A stretch of DNA of 53,169 nucleotides from an uncultured Bacteroidota bacterium (lineage in GTDB: Bacteria; Bacteroidota; Bacteroidia; Flavobacteriales; Flavobacteriaceae), in contig CABWZL010000005.1 of assembly GCA_902509805.1 (NCBI GenBank), forward strand, positions 1 to 53,169, read 5' to 3'. Below the pieces are notes generated by a model. That model ran no database searches. It worked only from the letters and a program-made list of their open reading frames with translations, and was not told the DNA's origin. The position numbers and the translations under genes are program-made. Below are positions 1-10,596 of the stretch, in pieces. The first letter of the stretch is position 1; the number at the start of each line of letters is the position of its first letter.

Positions 1-1112
1 ATTCAATTGAAACTAATATTTACTTAGAGGATTGGAGTAATGGTATGAAAAATAGTAAAGAGTACGTATTTGAATTTTTAGAATTCTTGTATGAGCAGAA
101 AATAAAGAGAATACTACTACCTGATACACTTGGCATATTAACTCATACCGAAACTTATGAATTTATTAAAGAAGTAAAGTCAAAGTTTCCTAATTTTCAT
201 ATTGATTTTCATGGACATAATGACTATGATCTTAGTGTTGGTAATTCAATGGAAGCAATTAGAGCAGGTTGTAATGGATTACACTTAACTATAAATGGGA
301 TGGGTGAAAGAGCTGGGAACACTCCTCTTTCTAGTGCAGTAGCAGCTATTAAAGACTTTTTACCAAATATTAATATTAATGTAGATGAGAAAAATTTATT
401 TAAAGCTAGTAAACTGGTTTCTACTTTTTCTGGTCAAACAGTTTCTTCTAATAAACCAATAGTCGGAGAAAATGTTTTTACTCAAACTGCTGGAGTTCAT
501 GCTGATGGAGATAATAAAAAGAACCTCTATTACAATAACTTATACCCTAGCAGATTTGGAAGAAAAAGAAAATATGCTCTTGGTAAAACATCAGGAAAAG
601 CAAATATTAAGAAAAATTTAGATGAGTTAGGTATTAAACTAAATGATGAAGAATTAGGAATTATTACCTCTAAAGTTATTGAACTAGGAGATAAAAAAGA
701 AAAGGTCACAATTGAAGATCTACCATATATAATTAGTGATGTTCTAGATTACCCTACAAAGAAGAAAAATATAATAATTGAGTCTTATGTTTTAACTCAT
801 GCCAAAACACTTAGACCTTCTGCATCTTTGTCTTTAATAATAAATGATAAATTATTTCAAGAAAGTTGCTCTGGAGATGGTCAATTTGATGCGTTTATGA
901 ATGCTCTCAAAAAAATATATTCTAATCAAAAAAAAGAGCTTCCAAAATTAATAGATTATGCTGTAAGAATTCCTCCAGGGAGTGACTCTGATGCATTTTG
1001 TGAAACTACTATTACATGGGATACTGGTGTGAAAAAATATAAAACAAGAGGACTAGACACAGATCAAACAGTTGCTGCTATTAAGGCAACTGAAAAAATG
1101 TTAAACACTTAA
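1..1112 (+). CDS. leuA: 2-isopropylmalate synthase, 5' end outside window
   Basis: This enzyme condenses acetyl-CoA with 2-oxoisovalerate, the first committed step of leucine synthesis in the cytoplasm. The reading frame is open from base 3 to the window edge. The residues before the first in-window ATG at 45 (YLEDWSNG) are part of the conserved LeuA barrel, so that ATG is internal and about 370 codons of a longer gene are present. The zinc-binding HGHND motif is at bases 210-224. It is followed by the NGMGERAGNTPL segment and then the C-terminal LeuA dimer/regulatory domain, ending GLDTDQTVAAIKATEKML. Only five bases separate it from leuB, so the two are co-transcribed. leuC and leuD are not in the window and may lie upstream. 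Family assignment is secure; the true start is not visible. Confidence 0.95.
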   Translation, partial: SIETNIYLEDWSNGMKNSKEYVFEFLEFLYEQKIKRILLPDTLGILTHTETYEFIKEVKSKFPNFHIDFHGHNDYDLSVGNSMEAIRAGCNGLHLTINGMGERAGNTPLSSAVAAIKDFLPNININVDEKNLFKASKLVSTFSGQTVSSNKPIVGENVFTQTAGVHADGDNKKNLYYNNLYPSRFGRKRKYALGKTSGKANIKKNLDELGIKLNDEELGIITSKVIELGDKKEKVTIEDLPYIISDVLDYPTKKKNIIIESYVLTHAKTLRPSASLSLIINDKLFQESCSGDGQFDAFMNALKKIYSNQKKELPKLIDYAVRIPPGSDSDAFCETTITWDTGVKKYKTRGLDTDQTVAAIKATEKMLNT

Positions 1113-1117
1113 AAAAT

Positions 1118-2185
1118 ATGAAATTAAAAATAGCTATACTCCCTGGTGATGGAATTGGACCAGAGGTCACAAATGAATCAATCAAAGTTCTTAATTACAT
1201 TGCTAAAAAATTTAATCATGATATTGAAATGAACACTGGACTAGTTGGAGCTATAGCTATAGATCAATACAATGATCCTTATCCTGATGAAACACATAAA
1301 TTATGCTCTGAATCAGATGCAATTTTATTTGGAGCTATTGGTGATCCTAAATATGATAATGATCCTAAAGCAAAAATAAGACCTGAACAGGGTCTACTTA
1401 AATTAAGAAAAAAATTAGGACTTTATGCAAATTTGAGACCTACCAAAGTTTTCGATTCACTTTTAGAAATGTCACCTATTAAGGAAGATAGGATAGCTGG
1501 AACTGATATACTTTTTGTTAGGGAGCTAACTGGTGGAATTTATTTTGGTGAAAGAGGTAGGAAAAATGATGATAATTTTGCATTTGATACATGTCAATAT
1601 TCAAGAGATGAAATTGTTAGAATTGCTAAAATGGGATTTGAATATGCAGAAAAAAGATCAAAGAAACTCTGTTGTGTTGATAAAGCCAACATACTTGAGA
1701 CCTCTAGGCTTTGGAGAGAGACTGTTCAAAGTATGGAGAAAGATTATCCTAATGTTAAAGTTTCATATGAATTTGTTGATGCTGTAGCAATGAGATTAAT
1801 TCAATGGCCTAGCTCATACGATGTATTAATAACATCAAATCTATTTGGAGATATTCTGACTGATGAGGCATCAGTAATTTCTGGTTCAATGGGATTGATG
1901 CCTTCAGCTTCTGTAGGATTAGATAATGCTTTATATGAACCAATACATGGTTCTTATCCTGAAGCAACAGGTAAAAAAATAGCAAATCCACTAGCTTCAA
2001 TTCTATCACTTTCTATGATGTTAGATTATACTTTTAATCTTAAAGATGAGGTAAAACTTATAAATAAGGCAGTTGAAAGTTCACTTGTTAATGGATATAC
2101 TACACCTGATTTAAGTAAAAATCAGAAATCTTATTCAACTGATCAAGTTGGAGACTATATAGTAGATTATATTCAACAGAATTAA
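1118..2185 (+). CDS. leuB: 3-isopropylmalate dehydrogenase
   Basis: LeuB oxidises and decarboxylates 3-isopropylmalate with NAD+, the third leucine-specific step. At 355 residues it has the normal bacterial length. It begins with the family hallmark [10 protein letters not shown] near residue 9. The substrate-binding segment [12 protein letters not shown] and the metal/cofactor segment [25 protein letters not shown] are intact. The C-terminal [18 protein letters not shown] block carries the NAD-binding region typical of LeuB rather than isocitrate dehydrogenase. The gene follows leuA by five bases. Its stop codon lies inside the 3' end of the oppositely oriented gapN-like gene (four-base overlap). 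Confidence 0.97.
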   Translation: MKLKIAILPGDGIGPEVTNESIKVLNYIAKKFNHDIEMNTGLVGAIAIDQYNDPYPDETHKLCSESDAILFGAIGDPKYDNDPKAKIRPEQGLLKLRKKLGLYANLRPTKVFDSLLEMSPIKEDRIAGTDILFVRELTGGIYFGERGRKNDDNFAFDTCQYSRDEIVRIAKMGFEYAEKRSKKLCCVDKANILETSRLWRETVQSMEKDYPNVKVSYEFVDAVAMRLIQWPSSYDVLITSNLFGDILTDEASVISGSMGLMPSASVGLDNALYEPIHGSYPEATGKKIANPLASILSLSMMLDYTFNLKDEVKLINKAVESSLVNGYTTPDLSKNQKSYSTDQVGDYIVDYIQQN

Positions 2186-2203
2186 AGAATATAATCTGTT
2201 GAA
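2172..2203. terminator. inverted repeat spanning leuB and gapN 3' ends
   Basis: TTCAACAGA (2172-2180) is the perfect reverse complement of TCTGTTGAA (2195-2203), with a 14-base loop. The stop codons of the two convergent genes both lie in this loop (leuB 2183-2185, gapN 2182-2184 on the minus strand). The hairpin could act in either direction. Neither side has a run of T, so it is not a textbook intrinsic terminator; a role as a 3'-end stabiliser or bidirectional stop is inference. Confidence 0.45.
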
Positions 2204-3753
2204 ATAAAATTAGAGTCATTAGAATCTAATAATTTTTTCAATATTCTATTATTATGAACATTATCCTTAGAGGCTACAAATGTTCGTATAGAGAAAGCCC
2301 TTAATGCATCATGAACACTTAATGTACTTACAGCAGAATTTTTCCTACCAGTAAAAGGATAAATATCTGGACCTCTTTGACAAGAACTATTAAGGTTTAC
2401 CCTACAAACTAGGTTAGCGAGTGTATCTATCAATGGACCTATTTTTTTTGTATCACTTCCAAAAAGACTTACTTGTTGTCCATATTCAGAATTTGCCATA
2501 TCATCCAATGGCTTATCTATATTTTTGAATGGAATAATAGGAACTACAGGTCCAAATTGTTCTTCTTCAAATACTTTCATAGAATTATCAACTGGAAACA
2601 ACACAGCAGGATAGCAATAGTTATTTGATAATTCACCTCCTTTTTTATTGATAACTGAAGCACCTTTAGAAATAGCATCTTCAATTAAGCCATTAATATA
2701 CTGAGGTTTAGATGGTTCTGGAAGAGGAGTAAGAAAAGCATCCTTATCCCAAGGCATCCCAAATTTTAAATTGTCAACAGCCTCTGAAAATCTTTTATTA
2801 AACTCTTCAGTAATTGATTCGTGAACATAAAGCACTTTCAAAGCTGTACATCTTTGTCCATTGTAAGAAAGAGATCCTGAAATACATTCTTGAATAGTTA
2901 AATCCATGTCAGCATCAGGCAATATAATTGCAGGATTTTTAGCTTCTAATCCTAAAACTAATCTTAACCTATTCTTATTAGGGTGTTGATCTTGTAGTGC
3001 AACAGCAGAGGAACTATGACCAATTAACGCTAAAACATCTACATAACCTGTTTGCATTATTGGAGGACAAATTTTTCTACCTCTACCAAATAATATATTA
3101 ACAACTCCAGGAGGAAAACATTCTTTAAACGCCTTAAGAAGCGGTGATATTAAAAGAACACCATGTTTGGCAGGTTTAAATATTGTAGTATTTCCCATTA
3201 AAATAGCAGGTATCAAAAGACAGAAAGTTTCATTTAGTGGATAATTGTATGGTCCTAGACACAAAACTACACCTAATGGACCTCTTCTGATATGAGCATT
3301 AATTCCAGAATCTTTTTCAAACCTTGAAGATGATCTGTCTATATTTTTATACTCATCAATTGTATCATAGATATACTTTACTGTTCGATCAAATTCTTTT
3401 TCTGAGTCATTTTTATTTTTTCCAATCTCCCACATTAAGAGATTAACAATTTGATCTCTGTGATCAGTCATTTTATCAGCAAATCTTTTCATACACTTGA
3501 GCCTATCTCTAACTTTCATAGTAGGCCATTTACCTTGCCCACGACCAAAAGCATTTTTTGCAGATTCTAGAGCTTCCAAAGCAGACTCTGAATCCATATC
3601 TGGAATTGACCCAAGTAAAGTTGGGGAATAAGGAGTGTCAGGATTAGAATCGATAGTTGAGAAGACTTCAGATGTCTCACCATTCCATTTCTTTATTTCA
3701 CCATCTACAAGGTACTCCCTGCAGTGTAATTCATCTATTTTATAACTTGTCAT
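2182..3753 (-). CDS. gapN: GapN-like NADP-dependent aldehyde dehydrogenase
   Basis: The closest family I recognise is non-phosphorylating glyceraldehyde-3-phosphate dehydrogenase (GapN), which oxidises glyceraldehyde-3-phosphate to 3-phosphoglycerate and makes NADPH. Signs are the catalytic Cys302 in GQRCTALK, Asn170 in [15 protein letters not shown] near 396, and the C-terminal [15 protein letters not shown] block at 459-473, which is GapN-like. The length of 523 is slightly above the usual 475-500. One oddity is that the general-base Glu of the ELGGK motif should sit 34 residues before the Cys, at 268. Here that residue is Gly and a Glu sits at 270 (LGLEAK). It is the last gene of the ilv operon, 11 bases after ilvA. 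An NADPH supply for IlvC would make sense there, but that is inference. Another aldehyde substrate remains possible. Confidence 0.75.
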   Translation of the reverse strand: MTSYKIDELHCREYLVDGEIKKWNGETSEVFSTIDSNPDTPYSPTLLGSIPDMDSESALEALESAKNAFGRGQGKWPTMKVRDRLKCMKRFADKMTDHRDQIVNLLMWEIGKNKNDSEKEFDRTVKYIYDTIDEYKNIDRSSSRFEKDSGINAHIRRGPLGVVLCLGPYNYPLNETFCLLIPAILMGNTTIFKPAKHGVLLISPLLKAFKECFPPGVVNILFGRGRKICPPIMQTGYVDVLALIGHSSSAVALQDQHPNKNRLRLVLGLEAKNPAIILPDADMDLTIQECISGSLSYNGQRCTALKVLYVHESITEEFNKRFSEAVDNLKFGMPWDKDAFLTPLPEPSKPQYINGLIEDAISKGASVINKKGGELSNNYCYPAVLFPVDNSMKVFEEEQFGPVVPIIPFKNIDKPLDDMANSEYGQQVSLFGSDTKKIGPLIDTLANLVCRVNLNSSCQRGPDIYPFTGRKNSAVSTLSVHDALRAFSIRTFVASKDNVHNNRILKKLLDSNDSNFISTDYIL

Positions 3754-3764
3754 AAACTTATAAT

Positions 3765-5012
3765 TTATATTAAAAATCGGAGTGTTTCCGGTTTATCGTT
3801 TAAATACTCTCCAAAGAAACCATTTTCTTTCATTTTTTTTATCAAGTGATCTAAATCTTTGGAAAACTTTAACTCTATTCCAACTACAGCAGAAGTATAT
3901 TCTCTATTATTTTTCTTTACATACTCAAAGAATGTAATATCATCATTTTCTCCAAGAACATTATTTACAAATTCCTTTAAGGAACCTGATCTTTGTGGAA
4001 ATCTGACAATAAAGTAGTGTTTTAACTTTGAGAAAAGTAAAGCTCTTTCTTTGATTTCTGACATTCTGATTATATCATTATTACCCCCACAAATTAAAAT
4101 ACCTACATTTTTATTAGTAAATTTTTCATGATAGCTTTCAAAAGCTGATATACCAATTGCTCCTGCAGGCTCAACAACAATTCCATCTTTATTATATAGG
4201 TCTAGAATAGTTTGACAAATTTTACCTTCAGGTATAACTAGCAAATCATCTAAGTGTGCTTTACAAATTTCAAAAGGTATTTTTCCAATTTTTTTTATAG
4301 ATACACCATCAACAAAATTATCTATTTTATTGAGTTCAATTATTTTTTTTTGTTCTAGTGATTTAAACATTGCAGGAGCCCCTTCTGCTTCTACTCCAAT
4401 TATTTTAGTTTTGGGTGATAACTTATTAAAAACAGTTATAATTCCAGAAATCAAACCACCACCTCCAATAGGAATAATTAGATAATCAAAATGTTTATCA
4501 ATTTGATCTAAAATCTCTAAAGCAATAGTACCTTGACCTTCAATAACAGTAATATCATCAAAAGGATGAATGAAAATCGTATTATCATTAATCTGTTTTT
4601 GAGCTTCTTTTTGTGCATCATCAAAATTATCACCAAATAATACAATCTTAATAAAATCTCCACCAAACATTTTAACTCTATCTACTTTTTGTTTTGGAGT
4701 AGTTTCAGGCATATAAACAGTTCCAAAAATTTTAAGTTTTTTACAAGAATATGCAAAACCTTGAGCATGATTACCTGCGCTTGCACAAATAATTTGCTTG
4801 TCTAATGTGTTTTTTAAATTCAGTGATTTTATTTTATTAAACGCACCTCTTATTTTAAAAGATCTAACTTTTTGAACATCTTCTCTTTTAAAAAAAACTC
4901 TAGAGTTAAATTTATTAGATAGCCTCTCATTTAATTCTAACGGAGTAACTATGGATATATCTTTTAGATTATCCGATGCGCTTCTGACACCATTTAAATT
5001 AGGTAGTTGCAT
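3765..5012 (-). CDS. ilvA: threonine ammonia-lyase (biosynthetic)
   Basis: IlvA deaminates threonine to 2-oxobutanoate, the entry to isoleucine. The PLP lysine is Lys53 in [18 protein letters not shown] at 78-85 and the glycine-rich phosphate loop GGGGLISG at 183-190 complete the fold-type II PLP site. The last ~80 residues (from [13 protein letters not shown]) form one ACT-like regulatory domain. At 415 residues it is the short form with a single ACT-like unit, against 514 residues and two units in E. coli. Feedback control by isoleucine is therefore likely but may differ in detail. It lies three bases after ilvC in the ilvDBNCA operon. Confidence 0.95.
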   Translation of the reverse strand: MQLPNLNGVRSASDNLKDISIVTPLELNERLSNKFNSRVFFKREDVQKVRSFKIRGAFNKIKSLNLKNTLDKQIICASAGNHAQGFAYSCKKLKIFGTVYMPETTPKQKVDRVKMFGGDFIKIVLFGDNFDDAQKEAQKQINDNTIFIHPFDDITVIEGQGTIALEILDQIDKHFDYLIIPIGGGGLISGIITVFNKLSPKTKIIGVEAEGAPAMFKSLEQKKIIELNKIDNFVDGVSIKKIGKIPFEICKAHLDDLLVIPEGKICQTILDLYNKDGIVVEPAGAIGISAFESYHEKFTNKNVGILICGGNNDIIRMSEIKERALLFSKLKHYFIVRFPQRSGSLKEFVNNVLGENDDITFFEYVKKNNREYTSAVVGIELKFSKDLDHLIKKMKENGFFGEYLNDKPETLRFLI

Positions 5013-5015
5013 TTA

Positions 5016-6491
5016 TCATAATGCTTTTTTCATTGAAGTCATATGCTGCCTTAATTCATCACCTATAATTTCAATAGAATGGAATCTTATAGAATCATTG
5101 ATTTCAATTAATTTTTTATTATCAACTGAGTTAGATTTTTTTGAAAAGGCATTAGACCCTATCACATCATTATCAATATTTTTAAAGAAACTTGATAATA
5201 GATTAATTGCTTCATTATTAAATAAATAACAGCCATATTCTGCAGTATCAGAAATGATGCTATTCATTTCGTATAGTTTTTTTCGAGATATTAAATTAGC
5301 AATTAAAGGAAGTTCATGAAGAGATTCATAGTAAGCAGATTCTTCCTTAATTCCAGCTTCGACCATTGTTTCAAATGCCAGCTCAACTCCTGCTTTTACA
5401 AAAGCAATCATTAAGATTCCATTATCAAAATAATCTTGTTCTGAAATTTCTTCGTCAGTTGGAGTAGTTTTTTCAAAAGCAGTTTGACTAGTTTTCTCTC
5501 TCCAATTTAGAAGTTCTTTATCATCATTAGCCCAGTCTTTCATCATAGTATCTGAAAAGTTACCTGACAGAATATCGTCCATATGTTTTACAAATAATGG
5601 TGACAGAATAGATTTTAATTCTTCAGACAACTCATATGCTTTTATTTTTGCTGGATTCGATAACCTATCCATCATATTTGTAATTCCCCCATGTTTTAGT
5701 GATTCAGTAATAGTCTCCCATCCATGTTGAATAAGCTTAGATGCAAATGCTGGATCTACTTCTAACTCAATCATTCTATTAAAAGAAAGTATTGAGCCTG
5801 TCTGAAGCATCCCACATAGAATTGTTTGTTCTCCCATTAAGTCAGATTTTACTTCCGCAACAAAAGAAGATTCAAGAACACCTGCAGTATGAGATCCAAG
5901 AGAAACTGCGTAAGCTTTTGCAGAATCAAAACCTATATTGTTAATATCATTTTCTGGATGAACTGCAATTAAAGTTGGAACACCAAAACCTCTTAAGTAT
6001 TCTTCTCTTACCTCAGATCCAGGAGATTTTGGAGCAACCATGATTACTGTTATGTCTGGTCTAACTTTAACTCCCTCCTCAACAATATTAAAACCATGAG
6101 AATAAGATAAAATTGAATTTTTTTTCATTAACGGCATTAGCTGTTCAACTACAGGAGTATGATTTTTATCAGGAGTTAAATTAATAACTAAGTCTGAGTT
6201 TGGAATTATTTCATCAAAATTACCCACTGTAAAGCCATTTGATGATGCATTTAAAAATGATTGTCTTTTAGAATCTATTGATGACTGTCTTAATACGAAT
6301 GAAATATCAAGACCAGAATCCCTCATATTTAACCCTTGATGTAAGCCTTGGGCTCCACAACCTACAATTGCAATTTTTTTATCTTTTAGAAATTCCACTC
6401 CATCTGCAAATTCTTCAGAATCCATAAACCTACATCTACCAAGCTGCATTAATTTTTCTCTAAATGATAAGCTATTAAAATAATTTTTCAT
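5016..6491 (-). CDS. ilvC: ketol-acid reductoisomerase, class II
   Basis: IlvC rearranges and reduces acetolactate or acetohydroxybutanoate with NADPH and Mg2+. The 491 residues match the long class II form (same length as E. coli). The Rossmann motif [11 protein letters not shown] starts at 44. Arg68, Arg76 and Ser78 in the following loop are the residues that bind the 2'-phosphate of NADPH in E. coli, so NADPH specificity is expected. The catalytic region [21 protein letters not shown] and the duplicated C-terminal knotted domain (CGMLQTGSI, later [15 protein letters not shown]) are present. It starts five bases after ilvN, consistent with translational coupling. Confidence 0.97.
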   Translation of the reverse strand: MKNYFNSLSFREKLMQLGRCRFMDSEEFADGVEFLKDKKIAIVGCGAQGLHQGLNMRDSGLDISFVLRQSSIDSKRQSFLNASSNGFTVGNFDEIIPNSDLVINLTPDKNHTPVVEQLMPLMKKNSILSYSHGFNIVEEGVKVRPDITVIMVAPKSPGSEVREEYLRGFGVPTLIAVHPENDINNIGFDSAKAYAVSLGSHTAGVLESSFVAEVKSDLMGEQTILCGMLQTGSILSFNRMIELEVDPAFASKLIQHGWETITESLKHGGITNMMDRLSNPAKIKAYELSEELKSILSPLFVKHMDDILSGNFSDTMMKDWANDDKELLNWREKTSQTAFEKTTPTDEEISEQDYFDNGILMIAFVKAGVELAFETMVEAGIKEESAYYESLHELPLIANLISRKKLYEMNSIISDTAEYGCYLFNNEAINLLSSFFKNIDNDVIGSNAFSKKSNSVDNKKLIEINDSIRFHSIEIIGDELRQHMTSMKKAL

Positions 6492-6496
6492 TGTTT

Positions 6497-7030
6497 TTAT
6501 TTTTGATTTTTAAAAGTATTCAAAATTTCTGATATACCCATTTTTTCTTTTGAAACTGCAATTCTTCCAGATCTAGTAAATTGAAGAAGACCGAACTGTT
6601 CCAAATCTTTATAAAGTTTTTCTGTATCATCTCTAAAACCAGTTTTTTCTATAACAAAAAAGTCAGGATTAACAGTTACAATTCTTGCGTTAGATTCTTT
6701 AATAATATTCTGAATATGTCTTTCTTCAAAAAGAGATGATGATTTCATTTTATAAAGAGCTGATTCTTGAAAAATTGTTTCATTATCAGTGTGATAAAAA
6801 ACTCTAATAACTTCAACTTGTTTTTCAATCTGCTTAGCTACTTTTTGGACATCATCTTTGGTCATCTTAACAACTATTATAAATCTAAAGACATCTTTAA
6901 TTTCACATTCAGAAGTAGTAAAACTTTCAATATTAATATGACGTTTTAAAAATATTGCAGAAAGCCTATGTAAAAGACCTACATTGTTTTCAGTATAAAC
7001 TGAAATTGTATAATTTTTTTTATTTTCCAT
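6497..7030 (-). CDS. ilvN: acetolactate synthase small (regulatory) subunit
   Basis: This is the regulatory partner of IlvB. An N-terminal ACT domain (residues ~6-80, [21 protein letters not shown] then IESFTTS) normally binds valine for feedback inhibition. It is followed by the ALS_ss_C-like domain with [16 protein letters not shown] and a closing [12 protein letters not shown]. The length of 177 residues is usual for the IlvH/IlvN type. The gene is separated from ilvB by a single base, which fits stoichiometric synthesis of the two subunits. Confidence 0.95.
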   Translation of the reverse strand: MENKKNYTISVYTENNVGLLHRLSAIFLKRHINIESFTTSECEIKDVFRFIIVVKMTKDDVQKVAKQIEKQVEVIRVFYHTDNETIFQESALYKMKSSSLFEERHIQNIIKESNARIVTVNPDFFVIEKTGFRDDTEKLYKDLEQFGLLQFTRSGRIAVSKEKMGISEILNTFKNQK

Positions 7031-7031
7031 T

Positions 7032-8726
7032 TTAACTTAATCTTACATCAGAAACCGAAGCACCTGAGGGTATCATCGGAAAAACGTTATTTTCTTTTTC
7101 TACGCATATCTCCAAAACATAAGGCTTCTTAGAGTTAATCATTCTTTCAACTGCAGGTTTTAGATCTTTCCTATCCTTTACTCTCTCAGAATCTAAATAA
7201 TAACCTTTGGCAATTGCAACAAAATCTGGATTTACCATTTCAGTTGAAGCATATCTTTTATCAAAAAATAATTGTTGCCATTGACGAACCATTCCAAGAA
7301 AATCATTGTTTAACACAACTATTTTAACTGGAATTTGTAATTGAAAAATTGTGCCTAATTCTTGAATAGTCATTTGATAACCACCATCTCCAATTACAGC
7401 TACAACTTCTCTTTCTAATGCTCCCATTTTTGCACCCATTGCAGCAGGGAGAGCGAATCCCATTGTACCTAGGCCACCAGATGTAATATTACTTTTAGAT
7501 TGAATAAAGTTAGCATACCTACAAGCCACCATTTGGTGTTGACCTACATCTGTAACAATAATAGCATCTCCATTAGTGTATTCATTAATAGCAATTATTG
7601 ATTCACCCATGGTTAAACCTTCTTTGATTGGATTTAAATCAGAATTAATAACTTTTTCAAATTCAATTTTCATTAAATCATCAAACCTGGAAATCCATTT
7701 ATCATGTGTTTTATTTTGTATTTTTTTTGTAATAAGTTTTAGAGATTCTTTACAGTCTCCAATAACAGGAACATCTACATTGATATTCTTATTTATCTCT
7801 GCTGGATCAATATCAAAATGGATTATTTTTGCTTGTGATGCATAAGTATTTGGATCACCAGTTACTCTATCATCAAACCTCATTCCAACAGCAATAAGCA
7901 AATCACATTCATTGGTTAAAATATTAGGACCATAATTTCCATGCATCCCAACCATTCCAACGTTTAATTCATGGGAAGTTGGAAGTGCAGATAAGCCAAG
8001 AATTGTCCAGGCTGCAGGGATTCCACTTTTCTCAACAAAGTCTTTAAATTCTAATTCTGCATTTCCTAGAATTACACCTTGTCCCCAGACAATAAATGGT
8101 TTTTTTGCCTTATTAATTAACTCAACTGCATTATCTATTGATGTGTTGTTAATAGCAGGAAATGGATTATAGCTTCTTATACCCTTACATTTAGAATATT
8201 TATAGTCAAATAATTCAAATTGAGCATCTTTAGTTATATCTATTAAAACAGGGCCTGGTCTTCCTGATCTTGCTATATAAAAAGCTTTTGCAAATATTTC
8301 AGGAATTTCAGATGCTTTTGTTATTTGATAGTTCCATTTAGTAACAGGCATTGAGATTCCTATAATATCAGTTTCTTGAAATGCATCAGAACCTAGTAAA
8401 TGTGAAGAGACTTGACCTGTTATACAAACAATTGGAGTTGAATCAATTTGTGCATCAGCGATACCAGTAACTAGGTTAGTTGCACCTGGTCCAGATGTTG
8501 CAATTGCTACACCAACTTTTCCTGAAGATCTTGCATATCCCTGAGCTGCATGAACTGCTCCTTGTTCATGTCTTGCTAAAACATGTTTTAACTCATCTTG
8601 AAACTTATAGAATTCATCATATACGGGCATTATTGCACCACCTGGATAACCCCAAACTAAATCAACACCCTCATTTAATAAAGAGTGAACTACAGCTTCA
8701 GCTCCACTTATATTTTTATTTTTCAT
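7032..8726 (-). CDS. ilvB: acetolactate synthase large (catalytic) subunit
   Basis: The catalytic subunit is a thiamine-diphosphate enzyme that condenses pyruvate with pyruvate or 2-oxobutanoate. The catalytic Glu is Glu54 in ARHEQGAVHAAQGYAR. The ThDP/Mg motif is VIGDGGYQMTIQELGTIF ending in VVLNND. The FAD/central domain runs through SGIPAAWTILG and GMRFDDRVTGD. At 564 residues it has the normal length. It is five bases downstream of ilvD and one base upstream of ilvN within the same operon. I see no internal defect. Confidence 0.97.
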   Translation of the reverse strand: MKNKNISGAEAVVHSLLNEGVDLVWGYPGGAIMPVYDEFYKFQDELKHVLARHEQGAVHAAQGYARSSGKVGVAIATSGPGATNLVTGIADAQIDSTPIVCITGQVSSHLLGSDAFQETDIIGISMPVTKWNYQITKASEIPEIFAKAFYIARSGRPGPVLIDITKDAQFELFDYKYSKCKGIRSYNPFPAINNTSIDNAVELINKAKKPFIVWGQGVILGNAELEFKDFVEKSGIPAAWTILGLSALPTSHELNVGMVGMHGNYGPNILTNECDLLIAVGMRFDDRVTGDPNTYASQAKIIHFDIDPAEINKNINVDVPVIGDCKESLKLITKKIQNKTHDKWISRFDDLMKIEFEKVINSDLNPIKEGLTMGESIIAINEYTNGDAIIVTDVGQHQMVACRYANFIQSKSNITSGGLGTMGFALPAAMGAKMGALEREVVAVIGDGGYQMTIQELGTIFQLQIPVKIVVLNNDFLGMVRQWQQLFFDKRYASTEMVNPDFVAIAKGYYLDSERVKDRKDLKPAVERMINSKKPYVLEICVEKENNVFPMIPSGASVSDVRLS

Positions 8727-8731
8727 AACAC

Positions 8732-10405
8732 TTATTCATCTGTAACACAGCCATTTGATGCATTTGAAACTGATTTAACATATTTATATAAAATTCCTTT
8801 ATCAATTTTTGGATCTGGTTGAGTCCAATTTTTAATTCTATTTGTTATCTCATTCTCTGAAATATCAACATTTATTAAATTTTGTTCAGAATCAATTGTA
8901 ATAATATCTCCATTTTCAACAATTGCTAAAGTACCACCTTCATATGCTTCTGGTACAATATGACCAACAACAAATCCATGAGTTCCACCTGAAAATCTTC
9001 CATCAGTTATCAAGGCAACATCTTTTCCAAGTCCCGCTCCCATAATTGCAGAAGTAGGTTTAAGCATTTCCGGCATTCCAGGCCCACCCTTTGGACCCTC
9101 ATACCTTATAACTACTACTTCTCCTTTATTAACTTTAGACTGTTTTATAGCCTCAAGACATTCAAATTCACCATTAAAAACTTTAGCCGGACCTGTAAAC
9201 TTTAAACCTTCTTTACCTGTAATTTTTGCAACACATCCAAGTTCAGCAAGGTTTCCTTTAAGAATTTGAATATGTCCTGTCTTTTTAATGGGATTTGAAA
9301 TAGGAAAAATAATATTATTAGAGCTCATGTCTGGTGAGTCAATTTCAGATAAATTTTCTTCAAGAGTTTTACCTGTTACTGTCATACAATCTCCATGTAA
9401 CATTTTATTTTCTAGCATGTATTTTAAAACTGAAGGTACTCCTCCAATTTTGTGTAAATCTTTCATTAAATATTTACCACTTGGCTTTAGGTTAGCTAAA
9501 AAGGGAGTTGAATTACTTATTTCCTGAAAATAATCTATTGTTAAATCCAAATTAGCAGCTCTAGAAATAGCTAAAAAATGAAGAACTGCATTAGTAGATC
9601 CTCCAAGGACTGTAATCAGTCTTAAAGCATTTTCAAGTGATTTCTTTGTAACTATATCAGATGGCTTAATATCTTTTTCAATGAGTAATTTCATTGCAGA
9701 ACCAATTTGATTACACTCATTAATTTTATCGTCACTTATAGCCGGATTAGAGGAGTTGTAAGGAAGTGACATGCCTAAAGCTTCAATTGCAGAAGCCATA
9801 GTGTTAGCTGTATACATACCTCCACATGCTCCAGCTCCAGGACAAGCATTCTTAATTACATTTTTATATTCATCTTCATCAATCTTTCCAGAAACTTTTT
9901 CACCCCAGGCTTCAAAAGCTGAAACTACATCTAGCTCTTTATTATTATAACAACCTGAATCTATTGTGCCTCCATAAACAAGTAAACTAGGTCTATTTAA
10001 TCTAAGCATTGCCATTAAGGCACCCGGCATATTTTTATCACAGCCAACTACTGTGACAAGTCCATCGTACGACATAGCTTGAACTACAGTTTCCATAGAA
10101 TCAGCTATAATATCTCTAGAAGGTAAAGAATATCTCATACCTAAAGTTCCCATTGATATTCCATCACTAACACCTATTGTATTAAATATTAAACCAACAT
10201 AATTTGAGTTTACTATACTCTCTCTTATTTTTACAGATAAATCATTTAGATGCATGTTACATGGATTTCCTTCGTAACCAGTACTAGCTACTCCAATAAA
10301 AGGTTTATCAAAGTCATCTTCTGATAAACCAATAGCGTGAAGCATTGCTTGTGCAGCAGGCTGGGAATCATCCTTTGTTACTATACGACTATATTTATTT
10401 AACAT
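8732..10405 (-). CDS. ilvD: dihydroxy-acid dehydratase
   Basis: IlvD dehydrates the dihydroxy acids to the 2-oxo acids of isoleucine and valine, using an iron-sulfur cluster. Conserved cysteines are Cys49 (GNPCNMH), Cys122 ([13 protein letters not shown]), and Cys188/Cys194 in the [16 protein letters not shown] signature. The C-terminal domain has [17 protein letters not shown] and [15 protein letters not shown]. The length is 557 residues. As first gene of ilvDBNCA-gapN it carries the operon's leader in 10406-10596. I see no peptide or transcript attenuator there, so regulation by a DNA-binding protein is more likely than a leader peptide, without direct proof. Confidence 0.97.
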   Translation of the reverse strand: MLNKYSRIVTKDDSQPAAQAMLHAIGLSEDDFDKPFIGVASTGYEGNPCNMHLNDLSVKIRESIVNSNYVGLIFNTIGVSDGISMGTLGMRYSLPSRDIIADSMETVVQAMSYDGLVTVVGCDKNMPGALMAMLRLNRPSLLVYGGTIDSGCYNNKELDVVSAFEAWGEKVSGKIDEDEYKNVIKNACPGAGACGGMYTANTMASAIEALGMSLPYNSSNPAISDDKINECNQIGSAMKLLIEKDIKPSDIVTKKSLENALRLITVLGGSTNAVLHFLAISRAANLDLTIDYFQEISNSTPFLANLKPSGKYLMKDLHKIGGVPSVLKYMLENKMLHGDCMTVTGKTLEENLSEIDSPDMSSNNIIFPISNPIKKTGHIQILKGNLAELGCVAKITGKEGLKFTGPAKVFNGEFECLEAIKQSKVNKGEVVVIRYEGPKGGPGMPEMLKPTSAIMGAGLGKDVALITDGRFSGGTHGFVVGHIVPEAYEGGTLAIVENGDIITIDSEQNLINVDISENEITNRIKNWTQPDPKIDKGILYKYVKSVSNASNGCVTDE

Positions 10406-10443
10406 ATAAAAAAAATATTTTGCTTAAAATTATTACCATGTAA

Positions 10444-10461
10444 ATTCATTTCTTAATGAAT
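10444..10461 (-). promoter_or_regulatory. short hairpin in the ilvD leader
   Basis: ATTCATT (10444-10450) and AATGAAT (10455-10461) are perfect reverse complements around a four-base loop, about 40 bases upstream of the ilvD start. It is a small AT-rich stem, so it may be a protein-binding dyad or nothing. ATGAAT recurs at 10488-10493. No TAnnTTTG box is visible on the minus strand of this gap, so I cannot place the promoter. Confidence 0.25.
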
Positions 10462-10522
10462 CTTTAATTTATAACTACGTTCAAACAAATGAATTTAAAT
10501 TTAAAAACTTTAAAATCAACTG

Positions 10523-10536
10523 TTTACACTTGTAAA
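10523..10536. promoter_or_regulatory. candidate operator, TTTACA-CT-TGTAAA dyad
   Basis: A perfect 6+6 inverted repeat with a two-base spacer lies between the divergent ilvD operon and the ALDH/nitroreductase pair, 60 bases before the ALDH start. Its geometry is that of a dimeric repressor or activator site. I cannot name the regulator, and no regulator gene lies in the window. Confidence 0.35.
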
Positions 10537-10596
10537 TATATTACACCCAAATCTTATATGTTAATATTGAATTTAAATAATTAAATTTAGCGCATA

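Noticed and set aside
10406..10596. Riboswitch or leader-peptide attenuator before ilvD
   Set aside because: No short frame rich in Ile, Val or Leu codons and no terminator/antiterminator pair is visible on the minus strand.
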